From positions 124,001 through 188,000 of the forward strand of contig NZ_BMMP01000005.1 of NCBI RefSeq assembly GCF_014645895.1: 64,000 nt of DNA, written 5' to 3'. Origin of the DNA: Streptomyces daqingensis (lineage in GTDB: Bacteria; Actinomycetota; Actinomycetes; Streptomycetales; Streptomycetaceae). Below are positions 37,205 to 44,291 of this stretch, piece after piece; the first letter of the stretch is position 1; the number at the start of each line of letters is the position of its first letter. The translations under genes and the position numbers were made by a program. The notes under the pieces are model-generated. The model searched no databases. It had not been told where the DNA came from and saw only the letters and a program-made list of their open reading frames with translations.

Positions 37205-37909
37205 CTACCTCCGGCGGCGCTGCTCGGCGGGTGAATTGCTGGCGGTCTTCCGTCCGCCTGACTTCTTGGCGGCCTTCTTCGGCGGCGCCTTCTTGGCGGG
37301 GGTCTTCTTCGCGGCGGGCCTGCCCGCCGCCTTCTTCGCGGGCTTCCGCGGTGCCGCGGCCTGCTCGTCCCGGCTCTCACGCGGGGGCCTCTCCGGCCTG
37401 CGGCGGCCTTCCTCGCTGCGCCCCCTCCCTTCCTCTGCTTCCTCTTCCTGCTCGTCGCCGGGTTCCTCACGCTCGTCCGAGGCCTGGTCTTCGCCGGACT
37501 CCTCGTCTTCGCCGGACTCCTGGTCCTCGCCGGACTCCTGGTCCTCGCCGGACTCCTGGTCCTCGCCGTTCTCCGCGCCGCCGTTTCCACGACCAATACC
37601 GTTGAGAGACGTCGTGCGCTCGGCCAGCGAGTCCGCAAACGTGCCGAGACGGTGGTCGACGGCCGCCTTGAGCGCCTCGCGTCCCACCGTCAGCAGTTCG
37701 TCACGCACCTGGTCGGCGAGCTGGGCGAACTGCGGGGAGTCGCCGAGCTTGCCCAACCCCGAAGCGAGCAGCTCCTGCGGTTTGGACTGCAGCTTCCCGC
37801 TGGCCACGAAGGTGGCGACGGCGATGGCGAGCTTTCCCTTGCGACTCCGTCCGAGGAGGTATCCAGCGACGACGCTCGCCGCCAGTGCGGCCTTCGGGCT
37901 GTCACTCAT
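37205..37909 (-). CDS. Protein with hydrophobic N-terminus, acidic repeats and lysine-rich tail
   Basis: A 234-residue protein of unknown function. Residues 5-40 are Ala/Val-rich and may form a membrane hairpin (AALAASVVAGYLLGRSRKGK). The middle is helical. Four tandem ESGEDQ-type hexapeptides follow, then an Arg/Glu stretch, then a histone-H1-like PAKKAAGRPAAKKTPAKKAP tail. The alternating acidic and basic low-complexity ends suggest interaction with nucleic acid or another protein rather than catalysis. It lies five bases before the SRPBCC gene. The start may be the ATG at 37909 or the in-frame GTG six bases upstream. Confidence 0.65.
   Translation of the reverse strand: MSDSPKAALAASVVAGYLLGRSRKGKLAIAVATFVASGKLQSKPQELLASGLGKLGDSPQFAQLADQVRDELLTVGREALKAAVDHRLGTFADSLAERTTSLNGIGRGNGGAENGEDQESGEDQESGEDQESGEDEESGEDQASDEREEPGDEQEEEAEEGRGRSEEGRRRPERPPRESRDEQAAAPRKPAKKAAGRPAAKKTPAKKAPPKKAAKKSGGRKTASNSPAEQRRRR
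37493..37564. repeat. 18-bp tandem repeat, four copies
   Basis: Four head-to-tail copies of an 18-bp unit starting GCCGGACTCC at 37493, 37511, 37529 and 37547. The first copy differs at two bases. On the minus strand each codes for a six-residue SGEDQE-like unit. Confidence 0.9.
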
Positions 37910-38447
37910 GCGCACATCCCATCCTTCTCCTCGATCCGGCGGCTTCCGCACTGCCCGCCTGGTCGTCTGCTGACAGCGGGACGCCTCGCGGTCCGCCATG
38001 CGGTTTCCGGCACCTGGCGCACGGCGGTGCCGGCCAGGGCGGACGGACAGGTTCGTGAGACGACATGGCTCCATCGTGGTCACGGCGACGGGCGGACCGC
38101 GCCATCTGCTCCGCCGTACGGGTTCGGGCGCCACGCTGGGAGGACATCCGGCCCGGAAGCGGGGGCTCCGCGCGGCCGGGCAGCGCGAGGACCGGCTCTC
38201 TCGCGGAAGCGGTCTTTCTCACGACCAGTCGTGCATATCGCCTGGAACCGTCAAGATCGGCACGTCCTGTGAATCCGTCCCGCGAACGTGAAGGCCGTGC
38301 GAAGATGTCCGGCGCCAACACGCGGCGGATTCAGAGATCCTCTCCGCCGCCTTCACTCATCCCACCGCAGCAGCGTCGGCCTCGGGGAGGTCGCTCCCGG
38401 GCCAAGCGCGCTCAGTTGCCGGTCTACGCAAGGGGGAACGGGGTCGA
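37910..38447. other. Intergenic region with a short palindrome
   Basis: 538 bases between two divergent transcription units. Frames are open but carry no recognisable protein or ribosome site. One perfect inverted repeat, CACGACCAGTCGTG at 38220-38233, could be an operator for the ABC exporter, which starts 214 bases downstream. Nothing else stands out. Confidence 0.45.
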
Positions 38448-39362
38448 ATGATCGAGGTTCAGAAACTGACCAAACGTTACGGGGAGACGCTCGCCGTCGA
38501 CGGGCTCTCCTTCCAGGTGAGGCCCGGCCGGGTCACGGGCTTCCTCGGGCCCAACGGCGCCGGCAAGTCCACGACGATGCGGGCGATGATCGGCCTGGAC
38601 CGGCCCTCGTCCGGCCAGGTGCTCATCGACGGCAAGCGCTACGAGCAGATCGCTCAGCCCCTGCGGAAGGTGGGCGCGCTGCTGGAGGCCAAGGCCCTGC
38701 ACGGCGGACGTACCGCGTACGGGCACCTGCTCGGCCTCGCCCGCAGCAACCGCATCCCCCCGTCGCGGGTGGGTGAGGTGCTGGAGACGGTCGGGCTGTC
38801 CGCCACCGCGAAGAAGCGGGCCGGCGGGTTCTCCCTGGGCATGGCGCAGCGGCTCGGCGTCGCGGCCGCGCTGCTGGGCGATCCGGAGGTGCTGCTGTTC
38901 GACGAGCCCGTCAACGGTCTCGATCCCGAAGGCATCCTGTGGATCCGGGAGTTGATGAAGAAGCTGGCGGGCGAGGGACGTACGGTCTTCGTCTCCAGCC
39001 ACCTGATGAGCGAGATGGCCCTGACCGCCGAGCACCTGATCGTCATCGGGCAGGGGCGCCTCCTGGCCGACACCACGGTCGAGGACTTCATCGCCCGCAA
39101 CTCGCGCTCCTACATCCACATCCGCACGCCCGAACCCGAGCGCATGCGCGATGTCCTGGCCGGCGACGGCATCCGGACGGAGAAGGGGCCCGAAGGCGTG
39201 CTCGAAGCACTCGGCACCACCTTGGAGACGGTGGGCAAGCTGGCCTCGAAGCACCAGGTGACGGTCTACGAGATCAGCCCCCGTACGGCCTCGCTCGAAG
39301 AGGCGTTCATGCAGCTCACCGCGGACGCGGTGGACTTCCGCGCGGACCTGGAGGTGCGGTGA
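38448..39362 (+). CDS. ABC exporter ATPase, possible lantibiotic immunity LanF
   Basis: A 304-residue ATPase of the CcmA/BcrA type. Walker A is GPNGAGKSTT (K40), the signature is FSLGMAQR, and Walker B is VLLFDEPVNGLDP. The Q-loop position holds Glu instead of Gln (VGALLEAKAL, E80). LanF immunity ATPases have such an E-loop, but so do other drug-export ATPases in Streptomyces. AGGGGG precedes the ATG. The permease follows after two bases. The pair lies directly upstream of the lantibiotic precursor genes on the same strand but ends in its own terminator, so a role in self-protection is possible but not shown. Confidence 0.85.
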   Translation: MIEVQKLTKRYGETLAVDGLSFQVRPGRVTGFLGPNGAGKSTTMRAMIGLDRPSSGQVLIDGKRYEQIAQPLRKVGALLEAKALHGGRTAYGHLLGLARSNRIPPSRVGEVLETVGLSATAKKRAGGFSLGMAQRLGVAAALLGDPEVLLFDEPVNGLDPEGILWIRELMKKLAGEGRTVFVSSHLMSEMALTAEHLIVIGQGRLLADTTVEDFIARNSRSYIHIRTPEPERMRDVLAGDGIRTEKGPEGVLEALGTTLETVGKLASKHQVTVYEISPRTASLEEAFMQLTADAVDFRADLEVR

Positions 39363-39364
39363 CG

Positions 39365-40138
39365 ATGTCGGACACCGGCGCGGCAGTCGCGTTCGAATGG
39401 ACGAAGATCCGCACACTGCGGTCCACGGTCTGGAGCCTCGCTCTCTTCTCCGCCGCGAGCGTGGTCGTGGCTCTCCTCTTCGGTTACGTCATGCGCGGTA
39501 CCTACGCGGACCTGGACGCGGCGGCCCAGGCCCGGTTCGACCCGGTCGCCTCCGGCTTCAGCGGGATGAAACTCGGGATGATCGCACTGGTCGTCTTCGG
39601 CGTGCTGACCGTGAGCAGTGAGTACTCGACGGGGTCCATCCGCAGCTCACTGGCGGCGGTACCGCGCCGGGGCGTCTTCTACGCGGCGAAGCTGCTCACC
39701 GGCACGGCGACGGCGCTGGTCGTCTCGGCCGTCGTGGTGACGCTCAGCTTCTTCGCCGCGCAGACGATGCTGGGCTCTCCGGCGAGCGTCTCCCTCTCCG
39801 ACGACGGCGTGCTGCGCGCCCTCATCGGGGGAGTGCTCTACATGACGCTGATCTGCGCCTTCTCCATGGGCCTCGCGAGCGTGCTGCGCAGTTCGGCGCT
39901 GACCATGGGCATCCTCGTGCCGCTCTTCTTCATGATCTCGACGATCCTCAACAGCATCCCGGGAGTCCAGAAGGTCGCGCAGTTCCTGCCCGACCTGGCC
40001 GGCAGCCTCATCCTGCGCAGCAAGGAGCCGCACGGCGACGGGGTGCTGACCGCCTGGACGGGCATGGCCGTACTGGCGGCCTGGGCCGTGCTGGCAGTGG
40101 CAGCGGGGTACTTCGCGATGCGTCGGCGGGACGCCTGA
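39365..40138 (+). CDS. ABC-2 type permease, possible lantibiotic immunity LanE
   Basis: A 257-residue membrane partner of the preceding ATPase, with six predicted helices. It starts with the common amphipathic segment FEWTKIRTLRSTVWSLALFS. SEYSTGSIRSSLAAVPRRGV in the first loop is typical of ABC-2 permeases in Streptomyces. Only one permease gene is present, whereas many LanFEG systems have two. As a homodimer it could export a peptide, drug or lipid. Its position 644 bases upstream of the alpha-peptide gene is the only hint to lantibiotic immunity. Confidence 0.83.
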   Translation: MSDTGAAVAFEWTKIRTLRSTVWSLALFSAASVVVALLFGYVMRGTYADLDAAAQARFDPVASGFSGMKLGMIALVVFGVLTVSSEYSTGSIRSSLAAVPRRGVFYAAKLLTGTATALVVSAVVVTLSFFAAQTMLGSPASVSLSDDGVLRALIGGVLYMTLICAFSMGLASVLRSSALTMGILVPLFFMISTILNSIPGVQKVAQFLPDLAGSLILRSKEPHGDGVLTAWTGMAVLAAWAVLAVAAGYFAMRRRDA

Positions 40139-40199
40139 CCAGCCGTCAGAGCGCCTTGTCCGACGGAGAATCGCGACATTCCGGCGCGGCCGCCGGGCA

Positions 40200-40227
40200 G
40201 GCTCCTCCGGTCTTTTCCGGAGGAGCC
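40200..40227 (+). terminator. Hairpin terminator after the ABC exporter
   Basis: A perfect 11-bp stem (40200-40210 with 40217-40227) and a TCTTTT loop, 60 bases past the permease stop. It separates the exporter transcript from the lantibiotic genes. Confidence 0.8.
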
Positions 40228-40415
40228 GCCGGTGGCCGCCCGTCATTTCGGGCACAACGCCTTCTAGTCGGAGTAAGCCCCGGACCGCAATGAATCCCCA
40301 CAGGGGGCGGGGAAAAGTCCGGGAATTCCGAACACATTCGGAGCGGAGGATTCCGTTCATGTCGGGGGAGAGGACCCGCGGGGTGGGCGGAGTCCGTCGA
40401 CGAGGTCCTCGCTCA

Positions 40416-40562
40416 TAACATCCGGAATCGCGAGCTCCGTGATTTCAGCCCCCTGTTCTGCGACGTCCGGAACCCTTTTCCAGGGGCCTTGAGCTGCCAT
40501 TTTCCGTGCCGCCCCGGAGTCCGGAGCAGGGCTGCGGGGTGTGGTCCGTAACATCCGGAATT
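40416..40562. repeat. TAACATCCGGAAT direct repeats upstream of the lantibiotic genes
   Basis: The 13-bp string TAACATCCGGAAT occurs at 40416-40428 and 40549-40561. The TCCGGAA core occurs again near 40466 (CGTCCGGAAC), and a related GTCCGGGAATTCCGAAC lies near 40316. This 644-base gap carries no convincing gene. The boxes are candidate regulator sites for the lantibiotic promoter. Confidence 0.55.
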
Positions 40563-40634
40563 CTTCATTCCGCCCCGTGGTGACGCCAGTCAACTGACAC
40601 ATGTCATGTGATGTGGATCACGTGTGGAAAATTG

Positions 40635-40663
40635 TTGTGGCGAAACCATGAAGCAAATACTGT
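40635..40663 (+). promoter_or_regulatory. Candidate promoter of the lantibiotic precursor genes
   Basis: TTGTGG (40635-40640), a 17-base spacer and TACTGT (40658-40663) fit a primary-sigma promoter, with a start near 40670 and a leader of about 110 bases. Just upstream, TGACACATGTCA and CACATGTCATGTG near 40595-40612 are palindromic, and GTGAT-4-ATCAC follows at 40608-40621. These could be activator or repressor sites. Confidence 0.4.
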
Positions 40664-40782
40664 CTAGCCCGCACCGCTGGGGGGCGCGGATCGTAAAGAA
40701 ATTCAGAAGTACGCGGTCGGAGCGCCATCGGTGCGCAAGAGCAATTCATGTCTGTACTCGCAGAACAGAATGGAGTTCCATC

Positions 40783-40947
40783 GTGTACAAGGGCGACGTT
40801 TCGCTGGTTGAAGAGATCGCGGAGCAGGACTTCGACGGTGTTGCCTACGGTGCTTGCACCACCAACACCTTCTCCCTCTCCGACGTGCTGGGCAACACCG
40901 GCGGCTGGTGCACCCTGACCGTCGAGTGCCAGCCGAACTGCAACTGA
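40783..40947 (+). CDS. lanA1: Two-component lantibiotic alpha-peptide precursor (LtnA1-like)
   Basis: A 54-residue class II lanthipeptide precursor. The leader is 24 residues (VSLVEEIAEQDFDGVAYGA at its end) and finishes in a Gly-Ala cleavage site for a C39 peptidase. The 30-residue core starts CTTNTFSLSD, continues through LGNTGG to WCTLTVEC, and ends CN. From memory this aligns without gaps to lacticin 3147 A1, with about 20 of 30 positions identical. It includes the CTLTxEC lipid II-binding motif of mersacidin-like peptides and Ser7, which is D-Ala in lacticin. Four Cys and many Thr/Ser allow four rings. The start is the GTG at 40783, with TGGAG seven bases upstream; the frame is open further upstream but has no similarity. 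Confidence 0.93.
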   Translation: MYKGDVSLVEEIAEQDFDGVAYGACTTNTFSLSDVLGNTGGWCTLTVECQPNCN

Positions 40948-40978
40948 CCAGAAAAACAGAAAAGAGAAGAGAGAGATC

Positions 40979-41131
40979 ATGAGCGAGGACATTCTGGGTG
41001 GTTACGACGAGGCCGAGCTCGTCGAGCTGAGCGACGCCGACGCCTACGGCGGCACGGCGTGGGTCTGCGCCACCGTCACGCTGGCCACCGCGGCCATCTG
41101 CCCCACCACGAAGTGCACCAGCCAGTGCTGA
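40979..41131 (+). CDS. lanA2: Two-component lantibiotic beta-peptide precursor (haloduracin-beta-like)
   Basis: A 50-residue precursor. The leader of 25 residues (EAELVELSDADAYGG) ends in a true double glycine. The 25-residue core begins TAWVCATVTLATAAIC and ends PTTKCTSQC. The terminal CPTTKCTxxC is the hallmark of beta peptides of two-component lantibiotics, and the WxCATV start closely matches haloduracin beta as I remember it. Four Cys pair with Thr/Ser for up to four rings. Beta peptides bind the alpha-lipid II complex and form pores. It lies 31 bases after the alpha gene, with a GAAGAGAGAG ribosome site. Both precursors are too short for routine gene calling. Confidence 0.93.
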   Translation: MSEDILGGYDEAELVELSDADAYGGTAWVCATVTLATAAICPTTKCTSQC

Positions 41132-41172
41132 ATGTGACTTCACCTCTCTCGGTGGTCATGTAGCAGTGCGAA

Positions 41173-41206
41173 GCGGAATGGAGGCCCATTCGGGCCTCCA
41201 TTCCGC
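41173..41206 (+). terminator. Attenuator hairpin between the precursor and synthetase genes
   Basis: A perfect 15-bp stem (41173-41187 with 41192-41206) with loop ATTC, no following T run. It sits 41 bases past the beta-peptide stop and before lanM1. Partial termination here would give much more precursor than enzyme message, as is known for other lantibiotic operons. It may also protect the short precursor mRNA. Confidence 0.85.
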
Positions 41207-41260
41207 GGCCTCGACTTCGGCCGTCTTACGACATCTCGCGAAAACGGGAGCAGCAACACC

Positions 41261-44200
41261 GTGATATCTCCAGCCAAGTACTACCCGGAGTTCGACAGCG
41301 CCGAAGTCGAAGAAACAATCGTTCCGCTGTCGCAGTTCGACGACCAGTTCACCGGCGTGCTCCGGGCAGGCGGTGAGAGCGCGGACGAGCCTCCCTCGCC
41401 GGGCGAGAAGACGCGCGCGACGGTACGGGAGTGGCTCGGCCGGCCTGAGCAGTACCCGTTCCAGAGCGTCATCAGGGGTATCGCCGCCGGTGTCGCCGGC
41501 ACCGACCCCGTCGCCCCGTTCGGGAAGCTCTTCAGCGACCCGGACGCCATGCTGGTGCAGCTGCTCGAACGTACTGAGAGCAGGGTGCGCGAGGTCTACA
41601 GCCGTCCGCTGGTCGCCGCGATCAACCACGCGCGCGAGGAGGGACGGCTCGTCGGGGAGACCCCCGAGGAGCGCTACCGGTACTTCGTCGACCAGGCGAG
41701 GCTCACGTCCTTCGAGGAGGTGAGCGGACTGTCCTTCCCCGTGCTGCGCGACATCACCCGGATCCTGCTCGCCAACGGTGCGGAGAGCGTCACCGAACTC
41801 TGCCGCCGGCTCGTCGCGGACCGCGAGGCCATCGCCGGGACGTTCGGCATCGAGGTCACGGACCGGATCGTCTCCTGCGGTTTCTCCGAGGGAGACGCCC
41901 ACAACCACGGACGCAGCGTCTCCGTGCTCGAATTCGAGTCCGGCAAGAAGCTCGTCTACAAGCCCCGCGACGTCTCCTGTGAAGCCGCGTACGAGCACAT
42001 CGCCGCGGAACTCAACAAGGAGATCGGGACCTCACTGGCCGCGGCCCAGGTCCTCGAGCGGAACCACTACGGATACGTCGAGTTCATCGAGACCGAGGAC
42101 GTCTCGGACATGTCCGGGGAGTTCATGCGCGCCAGCGGCGAACTCGCCGCGGTGCTCTACCTCCTCAACGCGCGGGACATGCACTTCGAGAACATCCTGC
42201 CGACCCGTCGCGGCCCCGTGCCCATCGACCTCGAGACGATTCTGCACCCGGCCCGCATCCACGAAGGCCCCACGCCGGAAGCCGTGGGGAACGCCTACGA
42301 GACGATCGGGCAGTCCATCTACGGCATCGGCATCCTGCCGCTCGTGATGGTCGGGAAGGGCGAGGACGCGGGCCACGTCGACCTCGGATTCCTCGGCGAC
42401 CAGGGGCGGGGCTCCTCGCCGTTCAAGTCGATCTTCTTCGAGAACCCCTACACGGACCGCATCAGCCTGGTGATCCGCGCCCAGGAGGCGCAGGGCCGCC
42501 GTACCGTCGTCAACTCCCTGGGCGAGGACGAGGTCCGCGTCCTGGGCGACCGGATGGCCGAGGGTTTCTCCCGCGTCTTCCGCACGATGATGTCTTCCCA
42601 GGAGCGCTGGGCGGAGCTGCTGCGGAAAGCGGCGTCGGGCATGCGCGTGCGCTACGTGCACAACCCGACCGCGCTGTACGCGCAGACGCTGCGGATGACG
42701 TCCAGCGCCGGCGCCCTCGACGACGTCTCGCCCTACATCGCGCTGCTGAAGCGCATCGCGATCGCCAGCAAGACCTCGTCCCGGCAGATCGTCCGCTCCG
42801 AGATCCGTCAGCTGGCCGAGCGCGACATCCCCTACTTCACGGTCTCCGCGACGGGCGTCGCCCTGGAGGACGGGGACGGCCGCGAGGTCGGAGCCTTCTT
42901 CGACGAGACCCCGGTCGACCGCGCCCTCGCGAAGACGGCGCACATGACGGAGACCGACCTGCGCGAGCAGCTCCGGCTCGTCTACTCGGCCTTCTCCTCG
43001 CGCTTCCCCGACAACCACCTCGCCGCCTCCGGCACCGCGGACGGCGGAGCGTTCCACGCGCCGTCGGACCACGAGACGGGCGGTGACTCCCACGGCGAGC
43101 TCGTCGGACTCGTCGAGCGCCTCGCCGGCAACCTGGTAGAGACGTCGCTGCCCGACAAGTTCGCGCACCTGCCGCGCACCTGGATCGGCCCCCTCGCCTC
43201 GGCCGCGGCCAACAGGCCCTGGCCGCCGGGAGTGCTCGGATACGACCTCTACACCGGCAGGGTCGGCCCCGCACTGGCCCTGGCCGCCGCCGGCCGGTTC
43301 CTGGACCGCGGCGACTACCGGGACCTGGCCGGGCAGATCTTCTCCACGATGGCGGACATCCTCGCCGAGCACCGGTACGAGAGGCGCAGCGTCCAGCAGG
43401 CCGGCTTCGGCGGCTACACCGGCATGGCCGGCATCCTGTTCGCGCTGGCCACCACGGGCCGGCTCCTGGAGAACGACGAGTGGGTCGAAGCCGCGCAGGG
43501 CGCGCTTCCGCTGGTCCTCGACCAGATACGCGACATCGATCCGCGGGTGCTCCCCATCGACGTGGTCAACGGCGTGGCCGGTGTCATGGGCTGCGTCACC
43601 GCGATCGGCGGCCCGCACGCCGACGGTGCCCTGGCGACACTGACGGGGATGCTGACCGACGCCGTCCGGGACGGGGGGCACGGCAGCGTCTTCGCCCAGT
43701 CCGGCTTCGCACACGGCGTCAGCGGGCTCCTGCACGCGCTGAGCGGCGCTCTGCCGCGGGTGCCGTCCGGGCAGCAGGACGTCGTGCGGGACACCCTGAA
43801 GGACCTCGTCGGCCGGCTGCAGAAGTTCTACGACAGTGAGCAGGGCAACTGGTTCTCCAACGTGGCCACGCCTCAGTCGTTCTCGACCGGCTGGTGCCAC
43901 GGTGCGACCGGCATCGCCCTCGCACTGTCCTCGTACGGGAACGTCGCGGAGGACGACGTCGTGAACTGCATGCGCGACGTCGCGATCGGCAACCTCGTAC
44001 GCCACGGCTTCGGGCGGAACCTGACGTGGTGCCACGGAGACCTGGGCAACCACGACGTGCTCACCGGGCTCGCGGCGGACGACGAGAGCCTGCGCGAGGA
44101 GGTCGCCAGGATCGAGCAGCGGTGGCTCCAGCCGGACGTCCTCACACGGAAGATCAACGACAACCAGAGCCGGTACGCGCACACGAACAGCCTCATGGTG

Positions 44201-44290
44201 GGCACCGCCGGCATCGTCCTGCACCTCGTCAACCGTCTCGATCCGAGCGTTCACATCTCACCGGTCACCCTTACCTTTGAGAGCCGATGA
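41261..44290 (+). CDS. lanM1: LanM1 class II lanthipeptide synthetase
   Basis: A complete 1009-residue bifunctional LanM. The N-terminal dehydratase (about 100-560) phosphorylates and eliminates Ser/Thr of the core. It shows KKLVYKPRDV and the kinase-like catalytic loop ARDMHFENIL (D306, H308, N311), followed by PIDLETI. The C-terminal cyclase (about 640-1009) binds zinc through C879, C924 and H925 (GWCHGATG and WCHGDLG) and joins Cys to dehydro residues. By position next to the precursors, and by analogy with HalM1/LtnM1, it probably processes the alpha peptide; this is inference. The GTG at 41261 has GGGAG 10 bases upstream. LanT starts one base after its stop. Confidence 0.95.
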   Translation: MISPAKYYPEFDSAEVEETIVPLSQFDDQFTGVLRAGGESADEPPSPGEKTRATVREWLGRPEQYPFQSVIRGIAAGVAGTDPVAPFGKLFSDPDAMLVQLLERTESRVREVYSRPLVAAINHAREEGRLVGETPEERYRYFVDQARLTSFEEVSGLSFPVLRDITRILLANGAESVTELCRRLVADREAIAGTFGIEVTDRIVSCGFSEGDAHNHGRSVSVLEFESGKKLVYKPRDVSCEAAYEHIAAELNKEIGTSLAAAQVLERNHYGYVEFIETEDVSDMSGEFMRASGELAAVLYLLNARDMHFENILPTRRGPVPIDLETILHPARIHEGPTPEAVGNAYETIGQSIYGIGILPLVMVGKGEDAGHVDLGFLGDQGRGSSPFKSIFFENPYTDRISLVIRAQEAQGRRTVVNSLGEDEVRVLGDRMAEGFSRVFRTMMSSQERWAELLRKAASGMRVRYVHNPTALYAQTLRMTSSAGALDDVSPYIALLKRIAIASKTSSRQIVRSEIRQLAERDIPYFTVSATGVALEDGDGREVGAFFDETPVDRALAKTAHMTETDLREQLRLVYSAFSSRFPDNHLAASGTADGGAFHAPSDHETGGDSHGELVGLVERLAGNLVETSLPDKFAHLPRTWIGPLASAAANRPWPPGVLGYDLYTGRVGPALALAAAGRFLDRGDYRDLAGQIFSTMADILAEHRYERRSVQQAGFGGYTGMAGILFALATTGRLLENDEWVEAAQGALPLVLDQIRDIDPRVLPIDVVNGVAGVMGCVTAIGGPHADGALATLTGMLTDAVRDGGHGSVFAQSGFAHGVSGLLHALSGALPRVPSGQQDVVRDTLKDLVGRLQKFYDSEQGNWFSNVATPQSFSTGWCHGATGIALALSSYGNVAEDDVVNCMRDVAIGNLVRHGFGRNLTWCHGDLGNHDVLTGLAADDESLREEVARIEQRWLQPDVLTRKINDNQSRYAHTNSLMVGTAGIVLHLVNRLDPSVHISPVTLTFESR

Positions 44291-44291
44291 C

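Noticed and set aside
36232..37564. CRISPR-like or satellite array
   Set aside because: The repeats are contiguous, without spacers, and stay in frame within two protein-coding tails.
40357..40602. 81-residue open frame on the minus strand before the lantibiotic genes
   Set aside because: No ribosome site, no recognisable sequence, and it spans the repeated TCCGGAA boxes; more likely regulatory DNA.
40648..40782. In-frame ATG upstream that would extend the alpha-peptide leader by 45 residues
   Set aside because: The added sequence is Arg-rich with no leader features, the ATG overlaps the promoter-like region, and the GTG at 40783 has a good ribosome site and a leader length close to LtnA1.
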